NCBI RefSeq assembly: GCF_026262505.1 | Contig: NC_067204.1 | Coordinates: 7,907,797 to 7,971,796 of the forward strand | Length of the DNA: 64,000 nucleotides | Source: Trichomonas vaginalis G3 | Lineage: Eukaryota; Parabasalia; Trichomonadida; Trichomonadidae | Direction: 5' to 3' | Shown: positions 50,474 through 60,799 of the stretch, piece by piece | How positions within the stretch are numbered: the first letter of the stretch is position 1 | How the letters are laid out: each line of letters begins with the position of its first letter | Position numbers and translations under genes: made by a program | The notes under the pieces: model-generated | What the model saw: only the letters and a program-made list of their open reading frames with translations | What the model was told of the DNA's origin: nothing | The model's database searches: none

Positions 50474-51223
50474 TTATTCAAGAGTAGAAATAATAGATTG
50501 AGCAAAATTTAAACGTGTTTGATTCATATAACACGGATATTGCAAATACACAACAGGTTGGTAATAAATAATAAGTGGATTTGGTCGTGGAATCATTTGA
50601 TTGAGATATTGTATCTGTAATTGTTGCATTTGATGCATTTGATTGAGATATTGCATCTGCTGAAATTGCTGGTACTGCATAAACTGTTGATGTTGTTGTT
50701 GAACTAATTGATTTGAATGCCTTATGTGTTTTCTAGATTTATGATGTGATTTACCTTGACTGCAGCTTTCATGTCTTAACAATTTGTTTTCTTCTTCTTC
50801 ACGGTGGTTTTCAATTTCTCCTTGTTGTGCATGTTGCTGTTGTTTCTCTGTTTGGAGCTTTTCTTCTTGATATCGAATGAATTCTTCTTTTGTTTGAAAT
50901 TCAGAGAAATCATGATAATCTAAGCCATTTTCTTTTAGATATTTCCCTAACTGACAGCTTCCGCTCAGTGTTTTATCTTTTTTAAAAATCTTATTCAGAA
51001 ATTTCATATATGGAAAATTCAATCCTTGTATTTTCTTCAAAATTTCGTCTTCATTGTAACAACTTTGAGTGCATGTAAATACCAATCCCAATTCTTTAAA
51101 TTTTTCGAAAAATTCACTTCTGATATCAAATTGGAAGCCGTATGGAGCAAATATCGGTTGTTTCGAAATTTTATAGATGGAATTTGTGCTCTCTTTTTGT
51201 TCTGTGCTACTATTTTGTTGCAT
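50474..51223 (-). CDS. Gln-rich low-complexity protein
   Basis: A 249-residue protein. The N-terminal ~115 residues look folded (PIFAPYGFQFDIRSEFFEKF, GLDYHDFSEFQTKEEFIRYQ) but match no family I know. The rest is rich in Gln, His and Met (QLVQQQHQQFMQYQQFQQMQ), prion-like in composition. Trichomonads have several such proteins with unknown roles, possibly in RNA granules, though that is speculation. The frame begins with TTG at 51226; ATG at 51223 is the first real start. Confidence 0.65.
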   Translation of the reverse strand: MQQNSSTEQKESTNSIYKISKQPIFAPYGFQFDIRSEFFEKFKELGLVFTCTQSCYNEDEILKKIQGLNFPYMKFLNKIFKKDKTLSGSCQLGKYLKENGLDYHDFSEFQTKEEFIRYQEEKLQTEKQQQHAQQGEIENHREEEENKLLRHESCSQGKSHHKSRKHIRHSNQLVQQQHQQFMQYQQFQQMQYLNQMHQMQQLQIQYLNQMIPRPNPLIIYYQPVVYLQYPCYMNQTRLNFAQSIISTLE

Positions 51224-51712
51224 CAATGAAGAAAAGTGAATAAATCAGTAAAAAAATTTACGACCTATTGAAAATATCGTTTGCCACTTCAGAAATTTGA
51301 GAACTGAAGTCAAAAAATAAAAACTTCATCCCTGTATTTGCTGATTGATAAATTCTCCAAGCTTAAAGAATGAGCGTTATTTTTAAATACTGGTTCCTGA
51401 TTTCAGACTTTATAAACCTATACTGGATAAATGAATTGTATGATATAAGTTTTATTCCAAATCCTATGATATAAAATATGCAATAATCTTATAAATTCCT
51501 TCAAAATGTGAACTTCTTGGTTGATATTCCTAGCATTCAATGAAATATCAACCATATAAGCATATACATGATGCAAATATATCAATACCCAAGCAGAGCA
51601 TCTGCGATTGGGAAATTGGTACTATCCATTTTTTTCTTCCACAAGTTGTGGTAAACAAATCATGATCGGAATTTTTGATAGAATCAATTGAATAATTTCT
51701 TTGTATGGATTT
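51224..51712. other. AT-rich divergent spacer
   Basis: No recognised gene in about 490 bp. Confidence 0.45.
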
Positions 51713-52900
51713 ATGATGAAATCTTCCGAGTTCGCCAAAGAGAAAGAAGAAGAAATTAATGAAAATCCTATGGATCCTTCGCTATGTGAAGCGATAAACA
51801 CTGCTGTATCCGTAATTGAATCAAATGATTACTCTGACGAAATTTATCCTTTATTTTTAGACATTTGTAATGTATTAGATAAGCCAGAAACATACGGTAT
51901 GTGCAGGTATTTATTAGAAATTTACAAAAATACCCAAAATACTCAAGCAATAACCACATTAGAGCAAATTTCCAAACTAGATGCGTTTCCAATTTCAGAA
52001 TTTGCTAATTCAAGTTCTGTACAAGATTTAATCGATATTTCTGTCAACGTAACATCAGAAGCGTCTCCATTTGCAATTTCAATAATAGATTCGATATTAG
52101 CAAAGACACAAGAAAGAAATTACTTAGCTGAAACAAGTCTATTTCAAAGCCTGATTTTATTTTCAGCCAATTATGAGCTTTCTTCTTTTCTTGTTCATCT
52201 TCTAAATACAACTGTAGATCTTCCACCAGAAATAGCGAATTTTTCCTCACCAATACTAGAATTTATTGATTCGACAGATGAAAATCAGCAAATCAATGGT
52301 TTAATTTGTTTGACTTTATTATATCAGCATGGAATTCATTTAGACCTTCAATATATCCACAGATGCTTCGATAAATTTGCTGGGGCTTGTTCGAGTACGA
52401 TTTTATATTGGTTAATTAAACTTTTAGGATTTCTTCCAAATATTCCTTTAGAATTAATTGAACAATTCCTAAATCTACTTCCAAATGAAACTCTCCAAGA
52501 GCAAATCATTTATGTTTTATATAAAAACATAGACGACGTCGAAATTAATGTTTTAATTAATATTATCAACGAAATATTAAATCATCTGGATGAAATGGTA
52601 TACAAGACAAGGGGATATGCTATTGAAATACTTGCCATCCTCGTTGACCGAACACTTTACGTTTCAATTGAAATATTCCAGTATTTCATTGTTTATTTAG
52701 AATCCTGCCCAGAAAATAAAAACGTTCTTCATGGTCTCCTCAAAATGTTTATATCTCCTTTGGCAGATGAACAATCCAAAGCTCAGATGTTTGAGATTTG
52801 CAAAGAATACAAATCTGTATTTGAAGAAATAGTTGGTCTAGCAGATGAAGACATATCGAACGCGGCAAATATAATTTTAAGTTTTATTGATCCAGATTGA
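51713..52900 (+). CDS. ARM/HEAT-like helical protein
   Basis: A 395-residue acidic alpha-solenoid protein (NGLICLTLLYQHGIHLDLQY, LIKLLGFLPNIPLELIEQFL, VEINVLINIINEILNHLDEM). The repeats are of armadillo/HEAT style, as in the proteins at 12165 and 15776. No signal peptide, no membrane span, no catalytic motif. The frame begins with TTG at 51701; the ATGATG at 51713/51716 is the first true start. Function unknown; protein binding is likely. Confidence 0.7.
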   Translation: MMKSSEFAKEKEEEINENPMDPSLCEAINTAVSVIESNDYSDEIYPLFLDICNVLDKPETYGMCRYLLEIYKNTQNTQAITTLEQISKLDAFPISEFANSSSVQDLIDISVNVTSEASPFAISIIDSILAKTQERNYLAETSLFQSLILFSANYELSSFLVHLLNTTVDLPPEIANFSSPILEFIDSTDENQQINGLICLTLLYQHGIHLDLQYIHRCFDKFAGACSSTILYWLIKLLGFLPNIPLELIEQFLNLLPNETLQEQIIYVLYKNIDDVEINVLINIINEILNHLDEMVYKTRGYAIEILAILVDRTLYVSIEIFQYFIVYLESCPENKNVLHGLLKMFISPLADEQSKAQMFEICKEYKSVFEEIVGLADEDISNAANIILSFIDPD

Positions 52901-53672
52901 AAAAAAAAAAATATTGTTAGTAAAAGAAATTTTTATTCAACTCATTTTTTAATATCAATGGTGACTTATACCATATGTCAAAATATTTTCAACTGAGAAA
53001 TGATAAAATATAAATGTATAAATACATCCTTCCATATTGCTGTTCTAGACAGTTTGATACGAATGGCAACAGCTCTAAAAGATCAATGAAAAAATGAAGT
53101 AATGATTTAAATACGGAAATAAAAGGATCTCAATCTAATTTGGAGAATTTGAACGACAAGATAGACAATGAATATAGCTGTGTCGGACGTTATCACTTCG
53201 TGTATGTTATCAGTACAAGTAACACAGATAAGCCGTGAAAATTTATTTTCGTCTTTCAATTTTTCTGAGACATTGAAAATCTCTGACTTGCTCTCTAAAG
53301 AGCTTAAGAGGAAACTGGCTATAACAATATGTACACATATAAACTTGTGCGTATGGGGAAGATATTTTCATTGAATGAAAATAATGCTACTTTCTTGGAT
53401 TAAGAGTGAACTACAAGGATTAGAAAGTTCTCAAAAATTTCATAGAGCTCTATCAATTCTCTTATCCTCCAAAATAATAAAACCCTATATTTCACTTCAT
53501 TGTAATAAAATATTTTAATTTTGATTTAAGATATAGAATTAATTAAGGCATCCTCATTATATATATAACTTTGGGCTTCGAATTTTTATTATTGGTCGAG
53601 TTTGAAAGAATCATGAAAAAAATCAACTTTTTAATTTTTCAAGTTACACTAAAATATTTTAGGGTAAATACG
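52901..53672. other. AT-rich intergenic region
   Basis: About 770 bp. A 68-codon frame at 53168-53374 shows no domain and is not called. The region ends at the target duplication of element copy C. Confidence 0.45.
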
Positions 53673-53682
53673 CCGGCAACCC

Positions 53683-54484
53683 GAGTAGGGGTAATTTTAG
53701 CTAAAAGTGACATGCCTGTAAAAAGTGACACACCCGTGAAGGGTGTGATTACCGATCGGTAATTTCGACAGTTTAGAATTTAAAATTTTTTATGGAACTG
53801 TTGCGAGTTTCATAAAGAATTTAAGGAATATAAGCAAAGATTTGAATCAAAATCTTAGACCTAAGCCGATCGATTCGCTCGCGGCTTCCGCGAATTACAG
53901 ATCAGCAAAGATTTGAATCAAAATCTTCGAACTAAGCCGATCGCTTCGCTCGCGGCTTTCTTTATTATTTTAAATTTGCATATTTCCATCAAAAGTTCAT
54001 AAGGTAAAAAATTTCGTTTATTTTTACTAAGAAAAAAAAGGTTTTTGATAATAAATTTATTTTATTTCGAAAAAGTAGCAATAATCGTAAAAGGGTTTTG
54101 ATAGGCTTGCTAAAGTAACTAATTTTAGCTGTCAAATACTTTTGTATTTTGAAGTAAATTAGTATAAATTTGTTTTTACTTTTATTTCGAAAAAGTAACA
54201 ATAATCGTAAAAGGGTATTGATAGGCTTGCTAAAGTAACTAATTTTAGCTGTCAAATACTTTTGTATTTTGAAGTAAATTAGTATAAATTTGATATTATT
54301 TTAACTCCCTTTGAAAACCTCAATTTTCCATACAGAGGGAACGGGAATAGCATCCAATATTCCCTGAGAATGGTTGCGCATTCTCAGTTCCCTCTATATT
54401 TCGAACGAAGCTCTCATCGGTCTTTTTTTTTAATACTAAACGTTTTTTTTTCCTGTCACTTTTAGCTAAAATTTGGGTTTGCCC
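53683..54484 (+). mobile_element. Non-autonomous TIR element, copy C (802 bp)
   Basis: Same length and content as copy B: TIRs at 53693-53712 and 54455-54474, two tandem units and the three-way junction at 54335-54394. It is flanked by perfect 10-bp direct repeats CCGGCAACCC at 53673-53682 and 54485-54494, a target-site duplication of the size typical of Mutator-like elements. This copy shows the insertion boundaries best. Confidence 0.9.
54335..54394. ncRNA. Three-way-junction palindrome, copy C
   Basis: Same 60-base perfect three-stem palindrome as at 17973-18032. Confidence 0.5.
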
Positions 54485-54494
54485 CGGCAACCCT

Positions 54495-54788
54495 TGGGAA
54501 ATAATTGAGAATAAATTACATGGCATTTGCTGGCAAGTGCCATGTAAAACTCTCAAAAGTTGAGCCCCTTATGGCTGGGTGGAAAATCATCCACGTTACG
54601 GAAAAATAATAAGTAAAAATTTTTGACATCTGGAATGAAGCGTCATTGAAAATTAATCTTAAGCATCTGAATTGAATGCCATTAAAAATAAAATATCGTT
54701 TATACGAATATGCACAGTACCAATGAAATTCATCTTCAAATATATCAGAAAAGAATAGAAGGGAAAAAAGAGAAGCATCTGTGTCGAG
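54495..54788. other. Spacer
   Basis: AT-rich sequence between element copy C and the ankyrin pseudogene. No gene recognised. Confidence 0.4.
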
Positions 54789-55273
54789 TCAATATATTTT
54801 TCCACCATGTGAAATAAGAATATTGTATGTTTCTTTTTTAAAATAACGTGCTGCAATATAAAGAGAGGTTTCTCCATGATTATCTTTTTCATTGATATTT
54901 ATACCGTGTGAAATAAGAAGTTCGATTATTTCTTTACTACTATTCCATGCTGCATAATGAAGTACTGTTTTTCTATCATTATTTTTTGCATTGATATTTG
55001 CACCATTTGATAGCAAATAGATGGAATATCAAACATCACTGAATAAACAAAGCAATGGTTAATATTATTAGTTTGATTGAAATAAATTAAAAATGATTCA
55101 AGATTATTATACTTTCCACAACATTCTAAATCTATCTCTAAATTGTATTCATTCATTAAGAATGTAACAAAATCAATATTGTGTGAAATAATTGCATTAT
55201 ATATATCTATATCGTATTTGAGGATACTTCGTACCTCATTGTATTTATTTGGATAAACATCTTGTTCAGTCAT
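54789..55273 (-). pseudogene. Ankyrin-repeat (DUF3447) gene with large internal deletion
   Basis: Starts TEQDVYPNKYNEVRSILKYD and then, in frame, jumps from the N-terminal domain (IDIYNA) straight to IISHNIDFVTFLMNEYNLEI. About 170 residues present in the related genes are missing. Near 55020 the frame then shifts, and the protein continues as LLSNGANINAKNNDRKTVLH to two ankyrin units, ending SHGGKIY. So one large deletion plus one small indel. The remaining sequence is recent in appearance. It lies next to element copy C, which may mark a recombination-prone site. Confidence 0.8.
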
Positions 55274-55873
55274 TAAAAAATTTAAAACTCATATATCAGT
55301 ATTTTACCATCTAGAATATCTTTAAAATCTATTAGGAGGAAAAATGATATGTTAAGCATGTGGAAAACAATGAATACAAAGATTTCGGGAAGTAAATTAT
55401 GAATTTTGATATAGTTCATAGATATGAAATAACACATCAACAATATGTAAGCTGAATACAATAAGATATTCATTCAGAAACTGTTTTTATTATCAAATAA
55501 ATTTTAAAATTCTGTTTATTTAAGGCTCTCTGTGCCCAAATTCCGTGCATGTAAATAAGTTTGTATTTAAGATTGATTTTAAACATTTCGATTGTTTGAT
55601 ATTTAAGATTTAATAAATTCTATGAATTTAGATGCAAAATCAGTCATTTTCTGTCATAGTTCATATACTATATGATGTTCATTTTTTCGAATATCAAAAG
55701 ATTGAATTTCTAAAATCAAAATCAAAAATCTCATTATTTTGGAAACATTTAAGTTGAAATCATGGTGCTTCATTATGTTTCTAACTTGTATGAAGAAATA
55801 GTTTGTTTATATAATGCAACAAACAATATTCAAACAGTCCTTGAAATAAAAGACGTTTAGACTTTAAAAATTT
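55274..55873. other. AT-rich divergent spacer
   Basis: No gene recognised in about 600 bp between the pseudogene and the intact ankyrin gene. Confidence 0.45.
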
Positions 55874-55887
55874 TCATTATCTCCTCA
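55874..55887 (+). promoter_or_regulatory. Initiator of the ankyrin gene
   Basis: TCATTATCTCCTCA lies directly before the ATG at 55888. It fits the trichomonad Inr pattern TCA-Y-T-W-Y. Confidence 0.5.
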
Positions 55888-57993
55888 ATGAGTAGCGAAT
55901 GTTTGGAGAAATTCAATGATTTTATAGACACATACGATAGAATCTTTCATATGAAAACTAACGAATTACCAGAGGAAATTGTCAATCTGATAAACGCAAT
56001 TTTAATTGACAAGTATAAAATCTGTTTTAAAGATCTGATTTTCAGCATTCTCACAGCAGTTCAGTATAATTTTCGTAATATTGAACTTTACATTAAAATT
56101 CTTAATCAAATACTAACTCATTATTCATTGAAATTTCAAGATTTCTTAGAATATGATGATATCGGTAATTTTTCTGAAAAAATGCATATATTTGTTTCAC
56201 CAATATCTGGAAATCTTAACAATGTAGATTATGATAAAAAGTATTATCATATAGATAATGGTATTCGATACATCATAATGAACGATCAGATTGATATGTT
56301 TAAAGAATACATTAAAGCAAAACCAATTGATAAAATATATTTTAAATTTCCTATTCTTTCAGAGGATTTCAATGATTTAATTTCTCCAATTGAAGAATGT
56401 TGCTATTTTGGATCTGTAAACATTTTTTATTTCCTCAAATCAAATTTCCAGCCAGAAATTACACAAAAATGCCTTAGGTATGCTTTTGTTGGAAATAATA
56501 TAGATATTATCAATGAATGCTTAAAATACCACAAAATTGATATTAAATGCTTAGATTATATCATTGGTTCTCATAACAATTCATTCTTTCAATATGTTAT
56601 TGACAGAGAACTATTTAAAATTGACTCATTTGAGAATTTGGATGATAACTTTATCCAATCACAAAACCTGAAAGCTGCTTTCATTTTATTTAATAAAGAT
56701 AAAAATTCTGTACTTCCATGGTGTACTGCATTCCCTCAATTTAATGAATATCTCAAAAATGAAAAATTGGATTTTTCTAAAAAGAGTAGAAATGGAAAGA
56801 CGATCTTTCATTATGCATCTTCGATTAATAATTCTGAGATTTTAAAAGTTTTGTCAAATGCAAATATTAAAAAATTTGATCTCAATTCATGTGATCAATT
56901 TGGAAATTCAGCACTACATATTACAGCGAATAATAATTGTAAAGAAATAGCAGATTTTCTTATTACACATGGTGCAAATCTCAATCAAAAGAATTATCTA
57001 AAGCAATCTCCTCTTTTTATTGCAATTGAAAAGAAGAATCAAGAAATTGTAAATTTGCTCATTGCACATGGTGCAAACGTGAATGAAAAAAATAAACTAA
57101 AACAAACCGCCCTTCATTTTGCAGCAATGAATAATTGGTTAAGCACATCAGAAATTTTAATTTCGAAAGCACAAACTCTTGATGCAAAAGATAATCTTTT
57201 AGAGACACCTCTTCATATTTGTGCAAGATTCGATAGAAAAGAAATCGCAGAACAACTTCTTTCCCATGGAGCTAAATTCAACGAAAAAAACAAATCTGGA
57301 GAAACACCTCTTCACATTTGTGCGAGATACAATAGAAGTGAACTTGCAAAACTACTTATTTCAAATGGAGACTGTGTTACATCTGAAATCTATACAACAA
57401 CTCTTCTCCATGTTGCAGCATATAATAATAGTATAGAAGTAGCCAAGATTTTCATTGAAAATAGTGCCAATGTCAATGGAAGAAATCAATGTTGGGATAC
57501 TCCTCTTCATATTGCGGCCAAAAATAATCAAAAAGAATTTGCACAATTTCTTATTTCTCTTGGTGCTCATATAAACGCGAAAAATATTATATGGAAAACT
57601 CCGCTTCATTTATATGTTGCATTTAATAACAAAGTTGAAATGGCAGCACTTCTACTCTCCAATGGGGCAAATGTAAATGAAAAAGATGAGAACGGAGAAA
57701 CAGTTCTTCACTTATCAGTTAAATCAAAGAAAAAAGAAATATTTGAGTTTCTTCTTTCACATGGTGCAAATGTCAATGCAAAGACAAACACTGGAGAGAC
57801 ACCTCTTCATCTTTGTGCACAATTGATTAGAAAAGAAATGGCTGAACTTCTATTATCTCATGGGGCTAATCTAATAGCAAAAGATTTTAATGGAAATACT
57901 CCTCTTAATTATGCTATAGGAAAAAATCGAGAAGAAATTGCCAAACTTTTTCTTACCAATCTAAATAACACTGCAACAAATTCATTGAAGTAA
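55888..57993 (+). CDS. Intact ankyrin-repeat (DUF3447) protein
   Basis: A 701-residue protein and the only intact member of the four ankyrin genes here. The N-terminal ~285 residues form the trichomonad-specific domain (DUF3447 region near NNIDIINECLKYHKIDIKCL, then IIGSHNNSFFQYVIDRELFK). About 12 ankyrin repeats follow from residue 305 to 690, ending GNTPLNYAIGKNREEIAKLF. Repeat motifs such as GETPLHICARYNRSELAKLL keep the T-P-L-H and hydrophobic heptad signature. It is more diverged from the three broken ones than they are from each other. No signal or membrane segment. Function unknown; protein-binding scaffold by fold. Confidence 0.92.
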   Translation: MSSECLEKFNDFIDTYDRIFHMKTNELPEEIVNLINAILIDKYKICFKDLIFSILTAVQYNFRNIELYIKILNQILTHYSLKFQDFLEYDDIGNFSEKMHIFVSPISGNLNNVDYDKKYYHIDNGIRYIIMNDQIDMFKEYIKAKPIDKIYFKFPILSEDFNDLISPIEECCYFGSVNIFYFLKSNFQPEITQKCLRYAFVGNNIDIINECLKYHKIDIKCLDYIIGSHNNSFFQYVIDRELFKIDSFENLDDNFIQSQNLKAAFILFNKDKNSVLPWCTAFPQFNEYLKNEKLDFSKKSRNGKTIFHYASSINNSEILKVLSNANIKKFDLNSCDQFGNSALHITANNNCKEIADFLITHGANLNQKNYLKQSPLFIAIEKKNQEIVNLLIAHGANVNEKNKLKQTALHFAAMNNWLSTSEILISKAQTLDAKDNLLETPLHICARFDRKEIAEQLLSHGAKFNEKNKSGETPLHICARYNRSELAKLLISNGDCVTSEIYTTTLLHVAAYNNSIEVAKIFIENSANVNGRNQCWDTPLHIAAKNNQKEFAQFLISLGAHINAKNIIWKTPLHLYVAFNNKVEMAALLLSNGANVNEKDENGETVLHLSVKSKKKEIFEFLLSHGANVNAKTNTGETPLHLCAQLIRKEMAELLLSHGANLIAKDFNGNTPLNYAIGKNREEIAKLFLTNLNNTATNSLK

Positions 57994-58329
57994 AATACTT
58001 CTCAAACCTCTAACAAATTTTAAAAACATCAAATTGTAAATCGAAATTATATATATATTCTTTTCGTTGTCATTTGAACCATGTCAATAAAAAAAGATTT
58101 GTTATTGATATCAAAAATCTTTTCAATGAGATAAATACAACAAAGGTTAAGATATTTTCAATAAGTAAATAAACTTTCTTTTATATTTTAGCGGCTGGCT
58201 ATCAAAATTTGTAAGAATTGAGTAATTTACACTTGAAAAATATGAAAGCGAGTATTTAAATATGAAATTTTAGCGATATAAGGTTTGTATATCAGAAAAC
58301 ACAATTACGTGAGCAAAATTGAGACTAAT
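57994..58329. other. AT-rich spacer
   Basis: No gene recognised. It runs into the tandem repeat. Confidence 0.4.
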
Positions 58330-58716
58330 ATACCATTCATCTTTTTATGGAGAAGCTAACTTATGACATCATATACCATTCATCTTTTTATGGAGAAGCT
58401 AACTTATGACATCATATACCATTCATCTTTTTATGGAGAAGCTAACTTATGACATCATATACCATTCATCTTTTTATGGAGAAGCTAACTTATGACATCA
58501 TATACCATTCATCTTTTTATGGAGAAGCTAACTTATGACATCATATACCATTCATCTTTTTATGGAGAAGCTAACTTATGACATCATATACCATTCATCT
58601 TTTTATGGAGAAGCTAACTTATGACATCATATACCATTCATCTTTTTATGGAGAAGCTAACTTATGACATCATATACCATTCATCTTTTTATGGAGAAGC
58701 TAACTTATGACATCAT
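58330..58716 (+). repeat. Tandem repeat, nine copies of 43 bp
   Basis: Nine consecutive, practically identical 43-bp units beginning ATACCATTCATC and containing GGAGAAGCTAACTTATGACA. Units start every 43 bp from 58330 to 58674. The unit is more GC-rich than its surroundings and not internally palindromic. No open frame of note. Confidence 0.95.
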
Positions 58717-59099
58717 ATACCCTCAATTTTTTACTTTTGCAACTCAACATGGAGAATTTTTTTCAAATTATAGAACTATTTGAAATACAATAGAGACCAA
58801 CACTGATATGGAATTATAGGATATCAAAGAATCTTTATAATTGTAATACTATGATGAACAAATGCTAAAATTTGACTCGGTTATAATCAAATTTTTGATC
58901 TCAGGGAAATTAAAAAAGTAAAAATTGAGACAATTTATTATGATAAGAACTTTTTGGATAAGACTTATTTCTTATTTTATTTGTCTTTCAGATATTTATA
59001 ATATTTAAAAGTTTATGAATAGAAAAATAAATAAAAAAATAAAATAATTTTTTTGAATAGATGAAAGGTCAAGAACTTTAATACAAAAAATTGCATTAT
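58717..59099. other. AT-rich spacer
   Basis: 3' flank of the tandem repeat and of the presenilin gene. No other feature seen. Confidence 0.4.
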
Positions 59100-60275
59100 T
59101 TAGAATGCAACAAGGCCCCATCTCATGTGCTCGCAGAATTGTCTGAAAGTCATCGCTCCGATAATGAAAAATACAATTCCGAGTGCGAGAGAGAAAGGAA
59201 GAGCTGGAAGAGGTCTTTCCCAGACAGCAAGACATACGAGAGTGAGTGATAAACCGAGAATAACCGCAAAAATGCAAAGAATTGTGATATCCCAACCGAT
59301 TCTTGCAGCTCTTGATACAAGAATGCCGTAGAACACGAAATCACCAAGTCCAAGTTTAATTCCTTCGTTATCTCTTTTACTCATATTCTTCTTTTTCTTG
59401 TTATTGTTTTGATTTCCGTTTTGTGCCTCTCCGTTTGCATTTTCTTGTGGTTGGTTGTTCTCAGCTTCTTCCTCTTCCTCTTCTTCTTCATTGTTGTCTT
59501 GATTATCTGCTTGTTCTGCTGGATCTTCTTGATTTCCTTCATTTCCGTCTCCTTCTTCGTTATTTTGGTTTCCTTTCTCCGGATCTGCTTCCTCCCAGGC
59601 GGCTGCAGAGTAGAGAAGTGCAGGAATTGCGTCTCCACGCTCTTCAGATTTCTTCAAAAGTAAAATTAACAAACCGTTGGGGCAAAGAACGACACAAGCA
59701 TCGTAGATGATAAGTAAGACTAAGAGAATCCATACAGTCCAGTCTGGAAGGTATCTGAAGACGATAGAAGTCAAAATTGATATCAAAACTAAGAAAGCTT
59801 GAGTAATTCTTTGTGGAGCTCTCCAGAAAATGGACATGTTACCAACAACGACTAGGTTGAGAAGAAAAACTGCTAATGACAAGTAATCAACTGGAATATT
59901 AACAATTGAAGGGTATGTTCCAAAACCTACGAGGAAATACATTGAAAGGAGTAATGAGACAGCAAGAATAAGCCATCCGAATATGATTTTCATGCAGCCG
60001 AAATAATATAATGTTAATAAAATCGCAGTAACTACAATAATCATGAATATAATACCAACAGCGGACCAAATTGATGCTGTTACGCTGATTCCACTATCAT
60101 TTCTTGACATAGTATCAACAAAATTCCTGTTTAATTCAGCAGATCCGTGTGTTCTTTCGATAAAACGGATGCAAACTGCATCTAATATGAGGGTGAGAAC
60201 AACAGGAACAGCAATCTTCGCTACTTTCCTCGCATAGAATTCGAGGAAAGTGTGAATTCCAACTTTCTTTCCCAT
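59100..60275 (-). CDS. PSEN: Presenilin
   Basis: A 391-residue GxGD aspartyl protease. Around nine membrane segments. Catalytic Asp192 lies in the YD motif (LLIIYDACVVLCP) and Asp312 in GLGD (309-312, KLGLGDFVFYGIL). The PAL motif is at 357-360 (PLPALPFSL). Between the catalytic helices is a ~70-residue Asn/Gln/Glu-rich loop (about 230-300) typical of presenilin but of unusual composition. Role: catalytic subunit of gamma-secretase or of related intramembrane proteolysis, in secretory membranes. It starts at ATG 60275, with a TGTCACTTTT motif 12 bp upstream on the minus strand. Confidence 0.95.
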   Translation of the reverse strand: MGKKVGIHTFLEFYARKVAKIAVPVVLTLILDAVCIRFIERTHGSAELNRNFVDTMSRNDSGISVTASIWSAVGIIFMIIVVTAILLTLYYFGCMKIIFGWLILAVSLLLSMYFLVGFGTYPSIVNIPVDYLSLAVFLLNLVVVGNMSIFWRAPQRITQAFLVLISILTSIVFRYLPDWTVWILLVLLIIYDACVVLCPNGLLILLLKKSEERGDAIPALLYSAAAWEEADPEKGNQNNEEGDGNEGNQEDPAEQADNQDNNEEEEEEEEAENNQPQENANGEAQNGNQNNNKKKKNMSKRDNEGIKLGLGDFVFYGILVSRAARIGWDITILCIFAVILGLSLTLVCLAVWERPLPALPFSLALGIVFFIIGAMTFRQFCEHMRWGLVAF

Positions 60276-60287
60276 TTTAAATTTTCA

Positions 60288-60297
60288 AAAAGTGACA
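60288..60297 (-). promoter_or_regulatory. TGTCACTTTT motif before presenilin
   Basis: Minus-strand TGTCACTTTT, leaving 12 bp to the ATG at 60275. The same motif precedes the start at 61456 and others. Confidence 0.4.
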
Positions 60298-60454
60298 TAT
60301 ATTTTTGCTCATATGAGGTTTTTTATTTTTACTCTAAGCAATCATGATTAATTCTTGAATTTTGTTTTCGTATTGATATAAACAGTCAATTATCCGCAGT
60401 ATTCTATTTTGGTAAAGAATAAATTCATAATAAAGCATGAAGATATCCTATATG

Positions 60455-60609
60455 TAAGTATTATTACGAGTAAGTGTAGTACTTTCTCTTTCTTTGTAAT
60501 AAAATGAAAAATCAAGTATTTGGTTTCAAAATGAAGTTAATACCCTTTTTTTCATGTTAAACAAATAAATATACTAATCAAAATCCTCTTAAACGAAATG
60601 CTATTCAAT
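60455..60609. repeat. Diverged direct repeat, copy 1
   Basis: 155-bp block starting TAAGTATTATTACGAGTAAG and ending near CTATTCAATTG, about 75-80 percent similar by eye to 61557-61745. Both copies lie in the same orientation upstream of a minus-strand gene. Confidence 0.7.
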
Positions 60610-60799
60610 TGTTTATTTTATACTGTAATTTATACGCCTGGCACAAAATTCTTGTCTAAAAAAAAAGATTCAATATAACTACCTAAATAACTATATTCAA
60701 CACTTTTTTTAAGTCCAGAGATGGAAAACTAGTTGAAAATTATGATGATGTAATAAAAGTGGTTGGAATTTTAAAGATAATAACAACAACAAAAGAAAA

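Larger units (their letters stand above)
60276..60799. other. Intergenic region with duplicated block
   Basis: AT-rich DNA containing the presenilin upstream motif and block 60455-60609. That block is similar to 61557-61745. A 25-bp direct repeat (ATGATGTAATAAAAGTGGTTGGA) occurs at 60745-60767 and 60811-60833, the second copy at the 3' end of the next gene. Confidence 0.5.

Noticed and set aside
53168-53374. 68-codon frame before element copy C
   Set aside because: No domain or promoter element, and the surrounding sequence is AT-rich filler.
58330-58716. 43-bp tandem array as CRISPR or minisatellite gene
   Set aside because: Units are directly adjacent with no spacers and no open frame, so it is a plain tandem repeat.
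59381-59710. Short frames overlapping the acidic loop of presenilin on either strand
   Set aside because: They are reading-frame shadows of the low-complexity Asn/Glu-rich loop of the presenilin gene.
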